64,000 nt of DNA from Microcoleus sp. FACHB-68. GTDB lineage: Bacteria > Cyanobacteriota > Cyanobacteriia > Cyanobacteriales > Oscillatoriaceae. The notes below the pieces were generated by a model, which saw nothing but the letters and a program-made list of their open reading frames with translations, did not search any database and was not told where the DNA came from. The position numbers were made by a program, and so were the translations under genes. Every line of letters starts with the position of its first letter. Within the stretch, counting starts at the first letter, position 1. This document shows, piece after piece, positions 1-9,587 of the stretch. The stretch covers positions 284,116-348,115 of the forward strand of contig NZ_JACJOT010000003.1 of the NCBI RefSeq assembly GCF_014695715.1, read 5' to 3'.

Positions 1-1
1 T

Positions 2-850
2 GTCGTTGAAACCTTTATGGATAGGGTGAGTCCTCGCATTAATAAAGAGCGTAACTGGTATCAAGTTTATCTCCCTACAACTGATCCTTTAACGCACAAC
101 GTCCGCACTCCTGTTGCTAAATGGCTAGACTCTATGGGAGTCTTTGGGCTGAGATCCTATAAAAAATTTGTCCCAAGCAAAATTTTTGAGCAACCTCAAA
201 AGGCTATAGCCCTTTTCTTGCGTCATCTCTGGAGTACCGACGGTTGCATCAATCTAAGCAAAGGAAAACAACACTACCCTAATGTTTACTATGCTTCGAG
301 TAGCAAGCAATTAGCTGGAGATGTACAGTCACTATTGCTAAGAGTTGGTATAAACGCTCGATTATCTCTAATCCCACAACCGTCTAAAGGACGAGATCAA
401 TATCAGGTTTGGGTATCTGGCAAACCCGATTTAGAAAAATTCATTGAGCTGATTGGTGCAGTGGGAAGCTATAAACAGCAAAGTCTGATGGATGTAGCTA
501 GCAACATTTCAGTACGTGCTGCCAACACCAACAGAGATATCATACCCCATGATATTTGGAGAATGTATGCAACGCCAGCGATGCAACAAATAAGTTTAAC
601 TGTTCGTCAAATGCAGGCTGAGCTAGGTATGGCTCACTGTGGAACCACTCTTTATAAACAAAACGTGAGTCGGGAGAGGGCGGCAAGATTAGCTCAAGTC
701 GTCAAATCTGATCAGATTGATTGTTTAGCGAATAGCGATGTTTATTGGGATGAAATTGTCTCAATCGAGGCTGATGGCGAAACTGAAGTTTACGATTTGA
801 CTGTTCCGGATTTTCACAATTTTATCGCCAATAATCTAGTAGTTCACAAT
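2..850 (+). mobile_element. DnaB intein (C-terminal half) with LAGLIDADG endonuclease
   Basis: This is the visible part of the intein. The DOD motif near bases 215-244, the block F/G end (HNFIANN... then VVHN) and the +1 Ser extein residue at 851 all look intact, so splicing by the usual Asn cyclisation is expected. Whether the endonuclease is active cannot be judged, because the first DOD motif is outside the window. Confidence 0.88.
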
Positions 851-1042
851 AGCATTGAACAAGATGCGGATATTGTGATCATGCTTTACCGGGATGAATA
901 CTATAACCCGGATACACCCGATAGGGGAATTGCAGAAATTATTATTACAAAACACCGCAACGGACCCACCGGCACTGTTAAATTACTGTTTGATCCGCAG
1001 TTCACTCGCTTTCGTAATCTAGCCTCTCCCAACCGGCCTTAA
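2..1042 (+). CDS. dnaB: Replicative DNA helicase DnaB, 3' part, interrupted by an intein
   Basis: The reading frame is open from the first bases of the window, so the 5' part of the gene lies outside. Two parts are visible. Up to base 850 it encodes the second half of an intein: a LAGLIDADG-type homing endonuclease motif ([10 protein letters not shown], bases 215-244) and the C-terminal splice motif ending in His-Asn (845-850). From the Ser codon at 851 the sequence is the DnaB C-terminal RecA-like domain ([17 protein letters not shown]..., then [10 protein letters not shown]), ending 63 residues later. Known biology: DnaB unwinds DNA at the fork, and the intein must splice out to give active helicase. 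The insertion point before Ser-Ile-Glu-Gln-Asp matches the well-known Synechocystis DnaB intein site. The intein part has no GCCGGC, unlike the host DNA. Confidence 0.95.
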   Translation, partial: VVETFMDRVSPRINKERNWYQVYLPTTDPLTHNVRTPVAKWLDSMGVFGLRSYKKFVPSKIFEQPQKAIALFLRHLWSTDGCINLSKGKQHYPNVYYASSSKQLAGDVQSLLLRVGINARLSLIPQPSKGRDQYQVWVSGKPDLEKFIELIGAVGSYKQQSLMDVASNISVRAANTNRDIIPHDIWRMYATPAMQQISLTVRQMQAELGMAHCGTTLYKQNVSRERAARLAQVVKSDQIDCLANSDVYWDEIVSIEADGETEVYDLTVPDFHNFIANNLVVHNSIEQDADIVIMLYRDEYYNPDTPDRGIAEIIITKHRNGPTGTVKLLFDPQFTRFRNLASPNRP

Positions 1043-1077
1043 TGTAAACCGGCAGGGAAAGGCGAAATTTTAGCTTC

Positions 1078-1644
1078 TTAAGCGCCAATTTTTAGCAATT
1101 CCACATCAAATTTCAACGTGGCATTGGGAGGAATCACGCCGCCGGCACCCCGTGCACCGTAACCCAATTCTGCAGGGATAATTAACTCACGGCGTCCGCC
1201 AACTTTCATCGTGCCAACGCCTTCATCCCAGCCTTTAATCACTTGGCCAACACCAATTTTAAATTGGAAAGGCTGGCCGCGATCGCGGGAACTGTCAAAC
1301 TTGGTGCCATCCTCCAAGGTGCCGGTGTAATGAACCACAACGGTTTGACCGCGTTGGGGACTCGCGCCGGTTCCCTCCTGCACATCAACATACTGCAGTC
1401 CGGAAGGGGTCGTAATCATCTTTTTATTTGTCTCCGTCTCGTTGTTTTCAGTATTGGTATCGCTCAGGGTGGGAGTTGTCTTTTGAGCGAATGGATTGTT
1501 AATTTGAGCGGCCACAACCGTTTGAGGTTGGCTCGATGGCAGTTCTGCTGCAATCGCTTCTGGCCGGCTGCCGGTAATTTGAGCCACAACTAGCACGACA
1601 CAACAAGCCAGCATCACCCCCAAGCTAATAAGAATTGCTCGCAA
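1078..1644 (-). CDS. FKBP-type peptidyl-prolyl cis-trans isomerase, exported
   Basis: The C-terminal 110 residues form a typical FKBP domain (GLQYVDVQEGTG, VVHYTGTLEDGTKFDSS, FKIGVGQVIKGWDEG, ELGYGARG, IPPNATLKFDVELL). It accelerates proline isomerisation during protein folding. The N-terminus is a hydrophobic signal or anchor segment (ILISLGVMLACCVVLVVAQ), followed by a low-complexity Asn/Thr linker, so it probably acts in the periplasm or thylakoid lumen. Start choice: there is no ATG. A TTG at 1644 is preceded by a perfect AGGAGG at 1651-1657, which fits better than the upstream TTG at 1665 that would place the Shine-Dalgarno inside the gene. It converges on dnaB with a 35-bp gap. Confidence 0.9.
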   Translation of the reverse strand: MRAILISLGVMLACCVVLVVAQITGSRPEAIAAELPSSQPQTVVAAQINNPFAQKTTPTLSDTNTENNETETNKKMITTPSGLQYVDVQEGTGASPQRGQTVVVHYTGTLEDGTKFDSSRDRGQPFQFKIGVGQVIKGWDEGVGTMKVGGRRELIIPAELGYGARGAGGVIPPNATLKFDVELLKIGA

Positions 1645-1843
1645 AATTATTCCTCCTGAGTGCAATGAGTGAAATTTACCAGTTGGGTAAAGGTGGAAGT
1701 ACGATCCTCAGTTTAATGCCACAGCTAACCCCCAGTCTCTATACCCTGAGATCAAGCTGTTTTAACCGGCCCGTCCAAACTGCTACCTTGAGCAAAAGAC
1801 TGCCGGCGACTGCTTGATAGCCACCCCAACAAAATTTCTTAGT

Positions 1844-3673
1844 TCACATATCATCAAAAATGTCAATAGCCTCTAGTGATGGCGTCGAAATCATCACCGG
1901 CTCTTGAAACAGCGGCACTGTAAACGTAACCGTTGAACCAAGTCCCTCCCCCATGCTGTAAAAATTCACCACACCTCCCATTGCTTCCACCAGCCGTTGA
2001 GAGATAGCCAATCCCAAGCCGGTGCCCCCATACTGGCGAGTGCGAGAACTGTCTACTTGAGAGAACGATTGAAATAATCTGTCTTGTTTATCCAGAGAAA
2101 CTCCGATGCCGGTGTCTGCCACGCGCACAAGTACCATACCGGGGAGTTCTTGGTCGTGAATGATTGCCTTCTGCACAATTACTTCGGCGCTAACCGTGAC
2201 CCCACCCTCATGGGTAAATTTGATCGCATTGCCGACCAGATTTAGCAGCACCTGCAATAGCCGTTGGTAGTTGCCAAACAGAAGAATTTCATCGCAGGTT
2301 GCCGGTCTTTGAACTTGGAAGTATAAATTTTTTTCCTGCACCTGTGCCCCAGTCAAGTCCTCAACCGCACTTAGAAGCTCATCCAACTTGACCGGGCCAA
2401 GATCGAGCTGCATTTTGCCGGCTTCTATTTTGGCAATATCCAAAACATCATTAATCACATTCAGCAGGTGTATCGCCGAGCGATAGGCTTCCTTAAGAAA
2501 CTCTTCCTGTTCTTCAGGATCGTCTGCCATCCCATCCATGATCAGCTTCAGAAACCCAATCATCCCATTCAGGGGAGTCCGCAATTCATGGGAAGTATTC
2601 GCTAAAAACTCGCTTTTCAGGCGGGAAGCTTCCTCGGCTTGCTCGCGGGCTTCTCCCAATTCTTGATAGAGTGTCGCATGGGCGATGGCTGTGCCAACTT
2701 GATCCGCCAACTCCTGCACGAACTCCATTTCTGCCGCACTCCAGGGGCGAGTTCGATCACACTGATGCAGGCAGATTACGCCATTAGGCCGGTCTTGGTA
2801 GAAAGTCGCCGCCACAATCACCGACTGTTGCCCAAAGGCATTCACCGGCATCTTCTCAACCGCAACGGGTTCTAAAGTGGTCAGCGCTTGTTGCAGGTGA
2901 GCGTCGTCCACCACAGACAGTTCCAGACCCAGCATCTCACAAAAAGGTTCTTGGCAGAATTCAGCCACCACCGGCAGCGCAGAAGTTGAACTTTTATACA
3001 GGCAGATAATACAGCGACTTACATTCAGCGCCTGTCCCAAACCGTTCACCGTTTGCTGGCAAATTGTCGTTAAATCTAAAGTGCGGCGAATATTTCGTGC
3101 GATTTTGCTCAGCAACTTTTGGTACAATTCCGAGCTTGGTGGCAGCGTGCGGCGAATAATCCCCACTATTTTGCTGAGCAACTTTTGGTGTAGATCCAGA
3201 CTCGACGCCAAAACGGTAGAATCCTCTTGCGCCGGCGCGTGTTTCTCCAAATTCTGGCTACGTTCATTGGGCAATAGCCGGCCCATCACCAAAACCGTCT
3301 TGACCTCAGAATCCACCGCCATAACGGGGCTAACGACCAAATCGAAGAGAAAATATTGCTCCCCGAAACGAAACGGATAGCTAAAGCGTTCTGGAATCAA
3401 ATTCTCCAAAACCCGCCCCACCCGTTCTAGATAAGGCGTGAGTGCCACTGGCCCAAATGTATCGCTCATCAATTGCCCTGCAACTTGTGCCGGTGAAAGA
3501 CCGTAACGCCCAGCACTGTGCCAGTGGAAAGAAAGATAGACGCCTGCTGCGTCTTGAGTGAATGCCAACTCTGCACCCAGCCCTTGCAACCAGGTAGAAT
3601 TCTCTTCTGCCGCAGATGCAAGGGCTGGAGAGTCCGCAAGCGGGGACTGAAAATCAGCGGGAGAGGTCATCAT
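1844..3673 (-). CDS. GAF-domain sensor histidine kinase
   Basis: About 610 residues: an N-terminal PAS-like region, a linker with a tandem duplication, a GAF domain (about 195-335), a HisKA dimerisation/phosphoacceptor domain with the H-box SHELRTPLNG near residue 360, and an HATPase_c domain with N box (NLVGNAIKFTH), G1 (VADTGIGV) and G2 (GGTGLGLAIS). There is no membrane segment or receiver domain, so it should be a soluble hybrid-less kinase signalling to a separate regulator. No response regulator is adjacent. Several starts are possible (ATG at 3673 or 3670, GTG at 3679); none has a good ribosome site. The input signal is unknown. Confidence 0.92.
   Translation of the reverse strand: MMTSPADFQSPLADSPALASAAEENSTWLQGLGAELAFTQDAAGVYLSFHWHSAGRYGLSPAQVAGQLMSDTFGPVALTPYLERVGRVLENLIPERFSYPFRFGEQYFLFDLVVSPVMAVDSEVKTVLVMGRLLPNERSQNLEKHAPAQEDSTVLASSLDLHQKLLSKIVGIIRRTLPPSSELYQKLLSKIARNIRRTLDLTTICQQTVNGLGQALNVSRCIICLYKSSTSALPVVAEFCQEPFCEMLGLELSVVDDAHLQQALTTLEPVAVEKMPVNAFGQQSVIVAATFYQDRPNGVICLHQCDRTRPWSAAEMEFVQELADQVGTAIAHATLYQELGEAREQAEEASRLKSEFLANTSHELRTPLNGMIGFLKLIMDGMADDPEEQEEFLKEAYRSAIHLLNVINDVLDIAKIEAGKMQLDLGPVKLDELLSAVEDLTGAQVQEKNLYFQVQRPATCDEILLFGNYQRLLQVLLNLVGNAIKFTHEGGVTVSAEVIVQKAIIHDQELPGMVLVRVADTGIGVSLDKQDRLFQSFSQVDSSRTRQYGGTGLGLAISQRLVEAMGGVVNFYSMGEGLGSTVTFTVPLFQEPVMISTPSLEAIDIFDDM
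3081..3212. repeat. 66-bp tandem duplication inside the histidine kinase gene
   Basis: Two copies of a 66-bp unit lie head to tail (starts 3081 and 3147). They encode two similar 22-residue segments, each containing QKLLSKI..IIRRTL or QKLLSKI..NIRRTL, just before the GAF domain. The helix is duplicated in frame, which lengthens the signalling helix by whole turns. Confidence 0.85.
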
Positions 3674-3679
3674 CGTCAC

Positions 3680-4224
3680 AATGGGAAACTGCCAGAGTTA
3701 AACCCGAAGCGTTAGCCCAAAAAATTAGGCTAATTGAGGCACCATGCAGAGACAGAGGGGGCCAATCAAATATGCAAACAGGAGTCTCACACACGTTTTC
3801 AAGAGGGCAACAGAGAAAGCGGGGGGCAACAAAACAATCAAAGATTTCTGCTAAAACCTGCCTGCACCCTAACACTTCACATTGATTCTTACTACTTTTA
3901 AGACTGTTTTTAATATGGCCTTTGGAACTTCCAATTGTAAAGGCTTGCCACCCTTGACTTGTGCAGAAACCTCCGCGCCAGAACCAAACAGTCATTAGGG
4001 TTAACGTTTCAAGACGGATATCCTGCGGGTCTGTTTTGACCAAGATTGAGATGCGTTGCTCACCCTCTTCGTTGAGGGTTAAACCACAGAAGCGACTGCG
4101 CCTTTACCGGCCATGATGATAAGTTTTGCAGGGTGTTGAATCAAGACCCTGCCTACCTGATCTGCCGGCCCGACTGGCAAAAGCACTTTAACTTCCAACG
4201 CCACCCCAGCCGGTTATCGCTCAC
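3680..4224. other. Intergenic region, no supported gene
   Basis: About 545 bp between the histidine kinase start and the small ribbon-helix-helix gene. Open frames here have no recognisable product and no ribosome site. I see no tRNA, clear terminator or repeat family. Confidence 0.6.
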
Positions 4225-4458
4225 TCAATCATTCCACTCACCTCTAGGCGGCACCGGCGGGTTTCTTGGGAGGTTGCGAGTCAGTTCGTCATCCCGATGG
4301 CTTTCACCTCGTAGCCACTGCCGCAAGGCGGTTTCCACCACCTTGCTTGGATCGTTCGTCAGGTGCTTAATTTCCTCAAGGAGGGCAGGATCGATCTGGA
4401 TAGAAACTTCTACCTTATCGGCTGAGCGACGGGTATCAACAGCAGGCTCATTCATCAT
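4225..4458 (-). CDS. Small ribbon-helix-helix (CopG/CcdA-like) protein
   Basis: 77 residues. The middle part (VEVSIQIDPALLEEIKHL, then DPSKVVETALRQWL) has the strand-helix-helix pattern of the MetJ/Arc/CopG superfamily, small dimeric DNA binders often used as antitoxins or autorepressors. The tail is Arg/Pro-rich and probably disordered. No toxin-like gene lies beside it, so a toxin-antitoxin role is not supported; a cyanobacterial solo regulator is as likely. The ATG at 4458 has AGGA 7 nt upstream and is preferred over the TTG at 4461. Confidence 0.72.
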   Translation of the reverse strand: MMNEPAVDTRRSADKVEVSIQIDPALLEEIKHLTNDPSKVVETALRQWLRGESHRDDELTRNLPRNPPVPPRGEWND

Positions 4459-4461
4459 CAA

Positions 4462-4765
4462 AAAATCCTATTAAAAAGTTAAGAACGGGCTTTGCAGCCG
4501 ATATGCAGACAGCAGATGGAATAACGCGCTGTTTAAGAAAACACTCGCTCCTGTCAGTCAGGCAGCCGCAACCGGCAAACGGGTTGCACCGGCATTCCCT
4601 AATCCTTATTGTACGACGCTGATTTATTCAGAACACAGCAATCAAACTAGAATCACCCGCTCTTGCTGGGAAAGCATTAAAATGCGTTAAGCAGCCCAGT
4701 CTTTGGGTGCAGATTCTCGACCCCCTATTTTTTGTTTTTTCTCGCAGGCAGCTAAAGCTAAGCGT
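4462..4765. other. Intergenic region upstream of lepA
   Basis: About 300 bp that must hold the divergent promoters of the small RHH gene and lepA. A pyrimidine-rich tract (near 4725-4742) lies just upstream of lepA. No other structure seen. Confidence 0.5.
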
Positions 4766-6577
4766 ATGACTGACGTTCCCGTCTCTCGTATTCGGAATTT
4801 TTCTATTATTGCCCACATTGACCACGGCAAATCAACCCTCGCAGACCGGCTTCTGCAAACCACCGGCACCGTCGATGTCCGGCAGATGAAGGAACAGTTC
4901 CTCGACAACATGGAACTCGAACGGGAACGCGGCATCACTATTAAGCTGCAAGCGGCCCGGATGAATTACACAGCCAAGGATGGCCAGCAGTACGTCCTGA
5001 ATTTAATTGACACTCCCGGCCATGTAGACTTTTCCTATGAGGTGTCAAGAAGTCTGGCCGCTTGCGAAGGAGCGCTTTTAGTGGTAGATGCCTCCCAAGG
5101 TGTAGAGGCGCAAACTTTGGCGAATGTCTATCTCGCCCTAGACCATAACCTAGAAATTATCCCGGTTCTCAATAAAATTGACTTACCTGGCGCTGAACCA
5201 GAACGAGTTAAGGGAGAAATCGAAGAAATTATTGGCTTAGATTGCTCAGGTGCGATTCATACTTCTGCGAAAGAAGGCATTGGAATTGATGAGATTCTAG
5301 AGTCCATTGTCCATTTGGTGCCGGCACCCAAAGACACCGTATCTCAACCTTTGCGGGCGCTGATTTTTGATAGCTACTACGACGCTTATCGCGGCGTAAT
5401 TGTCTATTTTCGCATCATGGATGGCACCCTGAAAAAAGGGGATCGCGTCCGCTTGATGGCATCGGGTAAAGAATATGACATTGACGAATTAGGTGTGCTT
5501 TCCCCCACACAAGTCCAAGTCAATGAACTTCATGCCGGTGAGGTGGGATATCTGGCTGCTGCAATCAAAGCCGTAGAAGATGCCCGTGTGGGTGATACGA
5601 TTACCTTGGCCAAAGTGCCGGCATCTGAACCACTGCCCGGTTACACCGAAGCCAAACCAATGGTGTTTTGTGGATTATTTCCCATTGATGCCGACCAATT
5701 TCCCGACTTGCGCGAAGCTCTAGAAAAGCTGAAATTAAATGATGCTTCCCTACACTACGAACCGGAAACATCGAGTGCAATGGGATTTGGTTTCCGCTGT
5801 GGCTTCTTAGGCTTGCTGCACATGGAAATTGTGCAAGAGCGCTTAGAGCGGGAATACAATCTAAATTTGATTGTCACCGCGCCTTCTGTGGTGTTTCGGG
5901 TGACAACCAACAGTGGCGAAACCATTGATATCGATAATCCCAGCCGCTTGCCAGATCCCAACCACCGGGAAAAAATCGAAGAACCCTTTGTCAAGGTGGA
6001 GATGATTACCCCGGAAACCTACGTCGGTGCTTTGATGGAACTGTCTCAAAACCGGCGCGGTGTTTTTAAAGATATGAAATATCTGACCCAAGGGCGAACC
6101 ACATTAATTTATGAATTGCCTTTGGCAGAAGTGGTAACGGACTTTTTTGACCAAATGAAGTCCCGTTCGCGTGGTTATGCCAGTATGGAATATCACCTGA
6201 TTGGCTACCGCGAAAATCCCCTCGTCAAGCTCGATATCCTGATTAACAACGATCCCGTGGATGCTTTGGCGATGATTGTCCACCGTGACAAAGCTTATAA
6301 CGTTGGGCGGGCAATGGTAGAAAAACTCAAAGAATTGATCCCTCGCCATCAGTTCAAAGTTCCCATTCAAGCCACCATCGGCAGTCGGGTGATCGCCAGC
6401 GAACAAATCCCCGCGATTCGTAAAGATGTGCTTGCAAAATGTTACGGCGGTGACATCAGCCGGAAGAAAAAACTGCTACAGAAGCAAGCAAAAGGTAAAA
6501 AACGGATGAAGTCGGTAGGCACCGTGGATGTACCCCAAGAAGCTTTCATGGCAGTGCTTAAGCTAGATCAAGGTTAA
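4766..6577 (+). CDS. lepA: Elongation factor 4 (LepA), ribosome back-translocase GTPase
   Basis: 603 residues, the normal length. The G domain has the P-loop HIDHGKST, switch motif RERGIT, DTPGH and NKID, followed by EF-G-like domains II, III and V and the LepA-specific C-terminal domain ([11 protein letters not shown], then KGKKRMK). Known role: it binds ribosomes and helps remodel or back-translocate stalled complexes and assists assembly. The ATG at 4766 ([19 protein letters not shown]) is the family start; the frame is open 21 codons further upstream but that part resembles no LepA. No clear Shine-Dalgarno. A strong terminator follows. Confidence 0.97.
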   Translation: MTDVPVSRIRNFSIIAHIDHGKSTLADRLLQTTGTVDVRQMKEQFLDNMELERERGITIKLQAARMNYTAKDGQQYVLNLIDTPGHVDFSYEVSRSLAACEGALLVVDASQGVEAQTLANVYLALDHNLEIIPVLNKIDLPGAEPERVKGEIEEIIGLDCSGAIHTSAKEGIGIDEILESIVHLVPAPKDTVSQPLRALIFDSYYDAYRGVIVYFRIMDGTLKKGDRVRLMASGKEYDIDELGVLSPTQVQVNELHAGEVGYLAAAIKAVEDARVGDTITLAKVPASEPLPGYTEAKPMVFCGLFPIDADQFPDLREALEKLKLNDASLHYEPETSSAMGFGFRCGFLGLLHMEIVQERLEREYNLNLIVTAPSVVFRVTTNSGETIDIDNPSRLPDPNHREKIEEPFVKVEMITPETYVGALMELSQNRRGVFKDMKYLTQGRTTLIYELPLAEVVTDFFDQMKSRSRGYASMEYHLIGYRENPLVKLDILINNDPVDALAMIVHRDKAYNVGRAMVEKLKELIPRHQFKVPIQATIGSRVIASEQIPAIRKDVLAKCYGGDISRKKKLLQKQAKGKKRMKSVGTVDVPQEAFMAVLKLDQG

Positions 6578-6626
6578 GGCCAAACAATTTGGCAAATTGC
6601 TCCAACAGTTAAAGATTTGATAAATT

Positions 6627-6662
6627 CTGCGTGCTGAAGTCCCGTTTCAGCCGCAGTTTTTG
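6627..6662 (+). terminator. Rho-independent terminator after lepA
   Basis: CTGCG-T-GCTGAA and TTCAGCCGCAG pair over 11 bp with one bulged T, loop GTCCCG-like, followed directly by a run of five T. It lies 50 bp after the lepA stop. Confidence 0.85.
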
Positions 6663-7005
6663 TTAACTTGCTAGTTGATTTGGTTTGGAGTCCGCCTTTT
6701 GTAGCAAAGCCTTATTCACTTGCAGCCAGTGACCCTGCCTTGATTCAAGGCTGGAATGGTAAAACTCTAAGGATAGAGGAGATAGAACACGCAGCAACAG
6801 GGGAATAATTCCTTTAGGCGCGATTTTATACCTGATCGATTTTAAATTTTGTATGTCAGGGTTTTAGAGGGTAAAGGCGCGATTAATCACGCTGATAATT
6901 ATGGCTGAAAACTAAGCATAGTCAAACTTTCAGCTTGTTTAAGGAGTGGACAAGATTCAGAGTGTTCAACCGGATTTTATATCAACAGAGCGGGAGTAGG
7001 AAACG
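6663..7005. other. Long leader region upstream of the UDP-glucuronate decarboxylase gene
   Basis: About 340 bp without a gene. It must carry the promoter of the sugar-nucleotide gene at 7006. GGCGCGATT appears at two places (near 6818 and 6877); nothing else stands out. Confidence 0.45.
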
Positions 7006-7938
7006 ATGAGAATTTTGGTTACAGGTGGCGCTGGGTTTATTGGTTCCCATCTCATCGACCGATTGATGGCCGATGGCCATGAAGTGATTTGTGTGGATAA
7101 CTTCTATACAGGCCACAAGCGAAACATCTTGAAATGGTTCAATCATCCCTACTTTGAACTCATCCGGCATGACATCACCGAACCGATTCGGTTAGAGGCA
7201 GATCAGATTTACCATTTGGCTTGCCCTGCGTCGCCGGTGCACTACCAGTACAATCCCGTTAAGACTATCAAAACGAATGTCTTGGGAACCATGAATATGC
7301 TGGGACTGGCAAAGCGTGTCAAAGCACGAATTCTGCTAGCTTCCACCTCCGAAGTGTATGGAGATCCTGAAGTTCACCCGCAAACAGAAGACTATCGCGG
7401 CAACGTGAACCCCATCGGCATTCGCAGCTGTTATGACGAAGGCAAGCGGGTTGCCGAAACCCTAGCATTTGACTATCATCGGCAAAATGGCGTTGACATT
7501 CGAGTGGCTCGCATCTTTAATACCTACGGAACTCGGATGTTAGAAAATGACGGTCGAGTGGTGAGTAACTTTATCGTGCAGTCCTTAAGGGGAATTCCCC
7601 TAACCGTTTATGGCGATGGATCACAAACCCGCAGTTTCTGCTACGTTTCTGATTTAGTGGAAGGGCTGATCCGGCTGATGAATGGCGAACACATCGGGCC
7701 GATCAATCTGGGCAACCCGGATGAATACACTATCTTAGAATTAGCTCAGAAAATCCAGCACATGGTCAATCCAGAGGCGGAAATTATATTTAAACCCTTG
7801 CCTGAAGACGACCCGAAGCAGCGGCAGCCGAATATTACTCTTGCTAAAACTTGGCTGTCGTGGCAGCCCACAGTGCCCCTAGCAGAAGGTTTAAAGTTGA
7901 CAGTGCAGGACTTCCGCGACCGTGTCACTTCAAACTAA
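7006..7938 (+). CDS. UDP-glucuronate decarboxylase (UDP-xylose synthase)
   Basis: 310 residues, a short-chain dehydrogenase/reductase of the extended NAD type. The Rossmann motif GGAGFIGSH is at the very N-terminus, catalytic Ser/Thr lies in STSEVYGDP, and the YxxxK pair is in SCYDEGKR. The strings YHLACPASP and [10 protein letters not shown] are characteristic of UXS enzymes, which convert UDP-glucuronate to UDP-xylose through a 4-keto intermediate. It acts in the cytosol and supplies pentose for exopolysaccharide or cell-wall glycans. The next gene makes its substrate. GGAGTAGGA lies 6-14 nt before the ATG. Related NAD-dependent epimerases are the only real alternative. Confidence 0.93.
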   Translation: MRILVTGGAGFIGSHLIDRLMADGHEVICVDNFYTGHKRNILKWFNHPYFELIRHDITEPIRLEADQIYHLACPASPVHYQYNPVKTIKTNVLGTMNMLGLAKRVKARILLASTSEVYGDPEVHPQTEDYRGNVNPIGIRSCYDEGKRVAETLAFDYHRQNGVDIRVARIFNTYGTRMLENDGRVVSNFIVQSLRGIPLTVYGDGSQTRSFCYVSDLVEGLIRLMNGEHIGPINLGNPDEYTILELAQKIQHMVNPEAEIIFKPLPEDDPKQRQPNITLAKTWLSWQPTVPLAEGLKLTVQDFRDRVTSN

Positions 7939-8137
7939 CAACCTTTGCATTAAATAACACTGCGGCGAACAGGCACAAAAAGTAAACAGAGAAGGCAAAA
8001 CAAAAAAGCACTCAAACAAATTTTCCACAGGTGCAATTCATGCCGCTGGTATGGGCACAATTAACTCGGTTCACGCCGCCCACCTCTTACTTTTCTTTCC
8101 CCAAACCCCAAACCCTTATTTTTGAGGATCTACGATT

Positions 8138-9529
8138 ATGCGTGTTTGTGTCATTGGTACTGGATATGTTGGCTTAGTAACCGGCGCTTGCTTGGCCCAT
8201 ATTGGCCATCATGTCGTGTGCGTAGACAACAACGAACAAAAAGTAATTCTGCTGAAGTCTGGGCAGTCGCCAATCTTTGAACCGGGACTGACAGAGATTA
8301 TGCAGTCAGCCTATCAGAGTGGGAATCTGGAATTTACCTCAGATTTGGCAGCCGGGGTGGCTCACGGTGAGATTTTGTTTGTTGCCGTGGGGACACCGGC
8401 ACTCGCAACCGGCGAAAGCGATACCCGCTATGTCGAAGCCGTTGCTCGTGGCATTGGTGCCCATTTAGACGGCGGGTACAAGGTGATTGTGAATAAGTCA
8501 ACCGTGCCGATCGGTTCAGGTGACTGGGTGCGGATGATTGTGCTTGATGGCATTGCAGAGCGTCAGAAGGTGCTAGTGGGAGTCGGTGGCGGCACAAATG
8601 AAGAGGTTGCCATTGAAAGCGGTGTTAAGTTTGATGTCGTTAGCAATCCAGAGTTCTTACGCGAAGGCTCAGCAGTCTACGACACCTTTAACCCAGATCG
8701 GATCGTTTTGGGAAGCAACAGCCCCAAAGCCATCTCAATGATGCAAGAACTTTACACGCCGATCATTGAGCGCAAGTTTGCTGAAGATCAGTCGCTGCCG
8801 GCGGTGCCGGTGGTTGTCACCGATATTAGTTCTGCTGAGATGATCAAGTACGCCGCAAATGCGTTCTTGGCAACCAAAATCAGCTTTATCAATGAAATTG
8901 CCAATATTTGCGACCGCGTCGGTGCAGATGTGGTGCAGATTGCCAAAGGAATCGGTTTGGACTCCCGAATTGGCAGCAAGTTTTTGAATGCCGGCATTGG
9001 TTGGGGTGGTTCCTGTTTCCCCAAAGATGTTTCCGCGTTAATTCACACTGCTGATGACTATAACTATGAGGCTCAACTCCTCAAAGCTGCAGTCAGCGTC
9101 AACCAGCGTCAGCGGTTACTCGCGATTGAAAAACTTCAGCACGAACTTAAAATCCTTAAGGGTAAAACCGTAGGTTTGTTAGGTCTGACCTTCAAACCGG
9201 ATACGGATGATATGCGCGATGCGCCGGCACTCAACGTGATTGAGCAATTAAACCGGCTGGGGGCAAAAGTGAAAGCTTACGACCCGATTGTGTCTCAAAC
9301 CGGCATTCGTCATGGCCTATCTGGCGTGCTTGTGGAAACCGATCCAGAACGGCTGGCCGATGGCTGCGATGCCCTGCTGGTGGTGACGGAATGGGAACAG
9401 TTCCGCACGCTTGACTATGCAAAAATGGCCAAGCTGATGAACAACCGCGTGATCATTGATGGCCGCAATTTCCTGGATCGCGAGACGGTGGAAAAAGCCG
9501 GCTTTCGTTACGTTGGCATTGGCCGGTAA
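8138..9529 (+). CDS. ugd: UDP-glucose 6-dehydrogenase
   Basis: 463 residues with all three UDPGDH domains: NAD-binding GTGYVGLVTG at residues 7-16, the central domain with the catalytic cysteine in GWGGSCFPKD, and the C-terminal UDP-binding domain (LGLTFKPDTDD, then WEQFR). It oxidises UDP-glucose to UDP-glucuronate with two NAD, the substrate for the decarboxylase 200 bp upstream. The spacing between the two genes allows a separate promoter. TGAGGATC lies just before the start. Short tandem GGGACTAGGGG-type repeats follow the stop. Confidence 0.96.
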   Translation: MRVCVIGTGYVGLVTGACLAHIGHHVVCVDNNEQKVILLKSGQSPIFEPGLTEIMQSAYQSGNLEFTSDLAAGVAHGEILFVAVGTPALATGESDTRYVEAVARGIGAHLDGGYKVIVNKSTVPIGSGDWVRMIVLDGIAERQKVLVGVGGGTNEEVAIESGVKFDVVSNPEFLREGSAVYDTFNPDRIVLGSNSPKAISMMQELYTPIIERKFAEDQSLPAVPVVVTDISSAEMIKYAANAFLATKISFINEIANICDRVGADVVQIAKGIGLDSRIGSKFLNAGIGWGGSCFPKDVSALIHTADDYNYEAQLLKAAVSVNQRQRLLAIEKLQHELKILKGKTVGLLGLTFKPDTDDMRDAPALNVIEQLNRLGAKVKAYDPIVSQTGIRHGLSGVLVETDPERLADGCDALLVVTEWEQFRTLDYAKMAKLMNNRVIIDGRNFLDRETVEKAGFRYVGIGR

Positions 9530-9536
9530 TTAGAGG

Positions 9537-9571
9537 TTAGGGACTAGGGGTTAGGGGCTAGGGACTCGTTT
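9537..9571. repeat. Short tandem repeat (GGGACTAGGGGTTA type)
   Basis: Degenerate 7-mer-based repeats of GGGACTA/GGGGTTA/GGGGCTA between ugd and chrA. The same family recurs at 46730-46765. Confidence 0.8.
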
Positions 9572-9587
9572 CCCAGCCCTTCCTCGC

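Noticed and set aside
3654..4043. 129-codon minus-strand frame overlapping the histidine kinase start
   Set aside because: No family pattern and it overlaps a well-supported gene start.
4225..4458. RHH protein considered an antitoxin of a toxin-antitoxin pair
   Set aside because: No toxin-like small gene adjoins it on either side.
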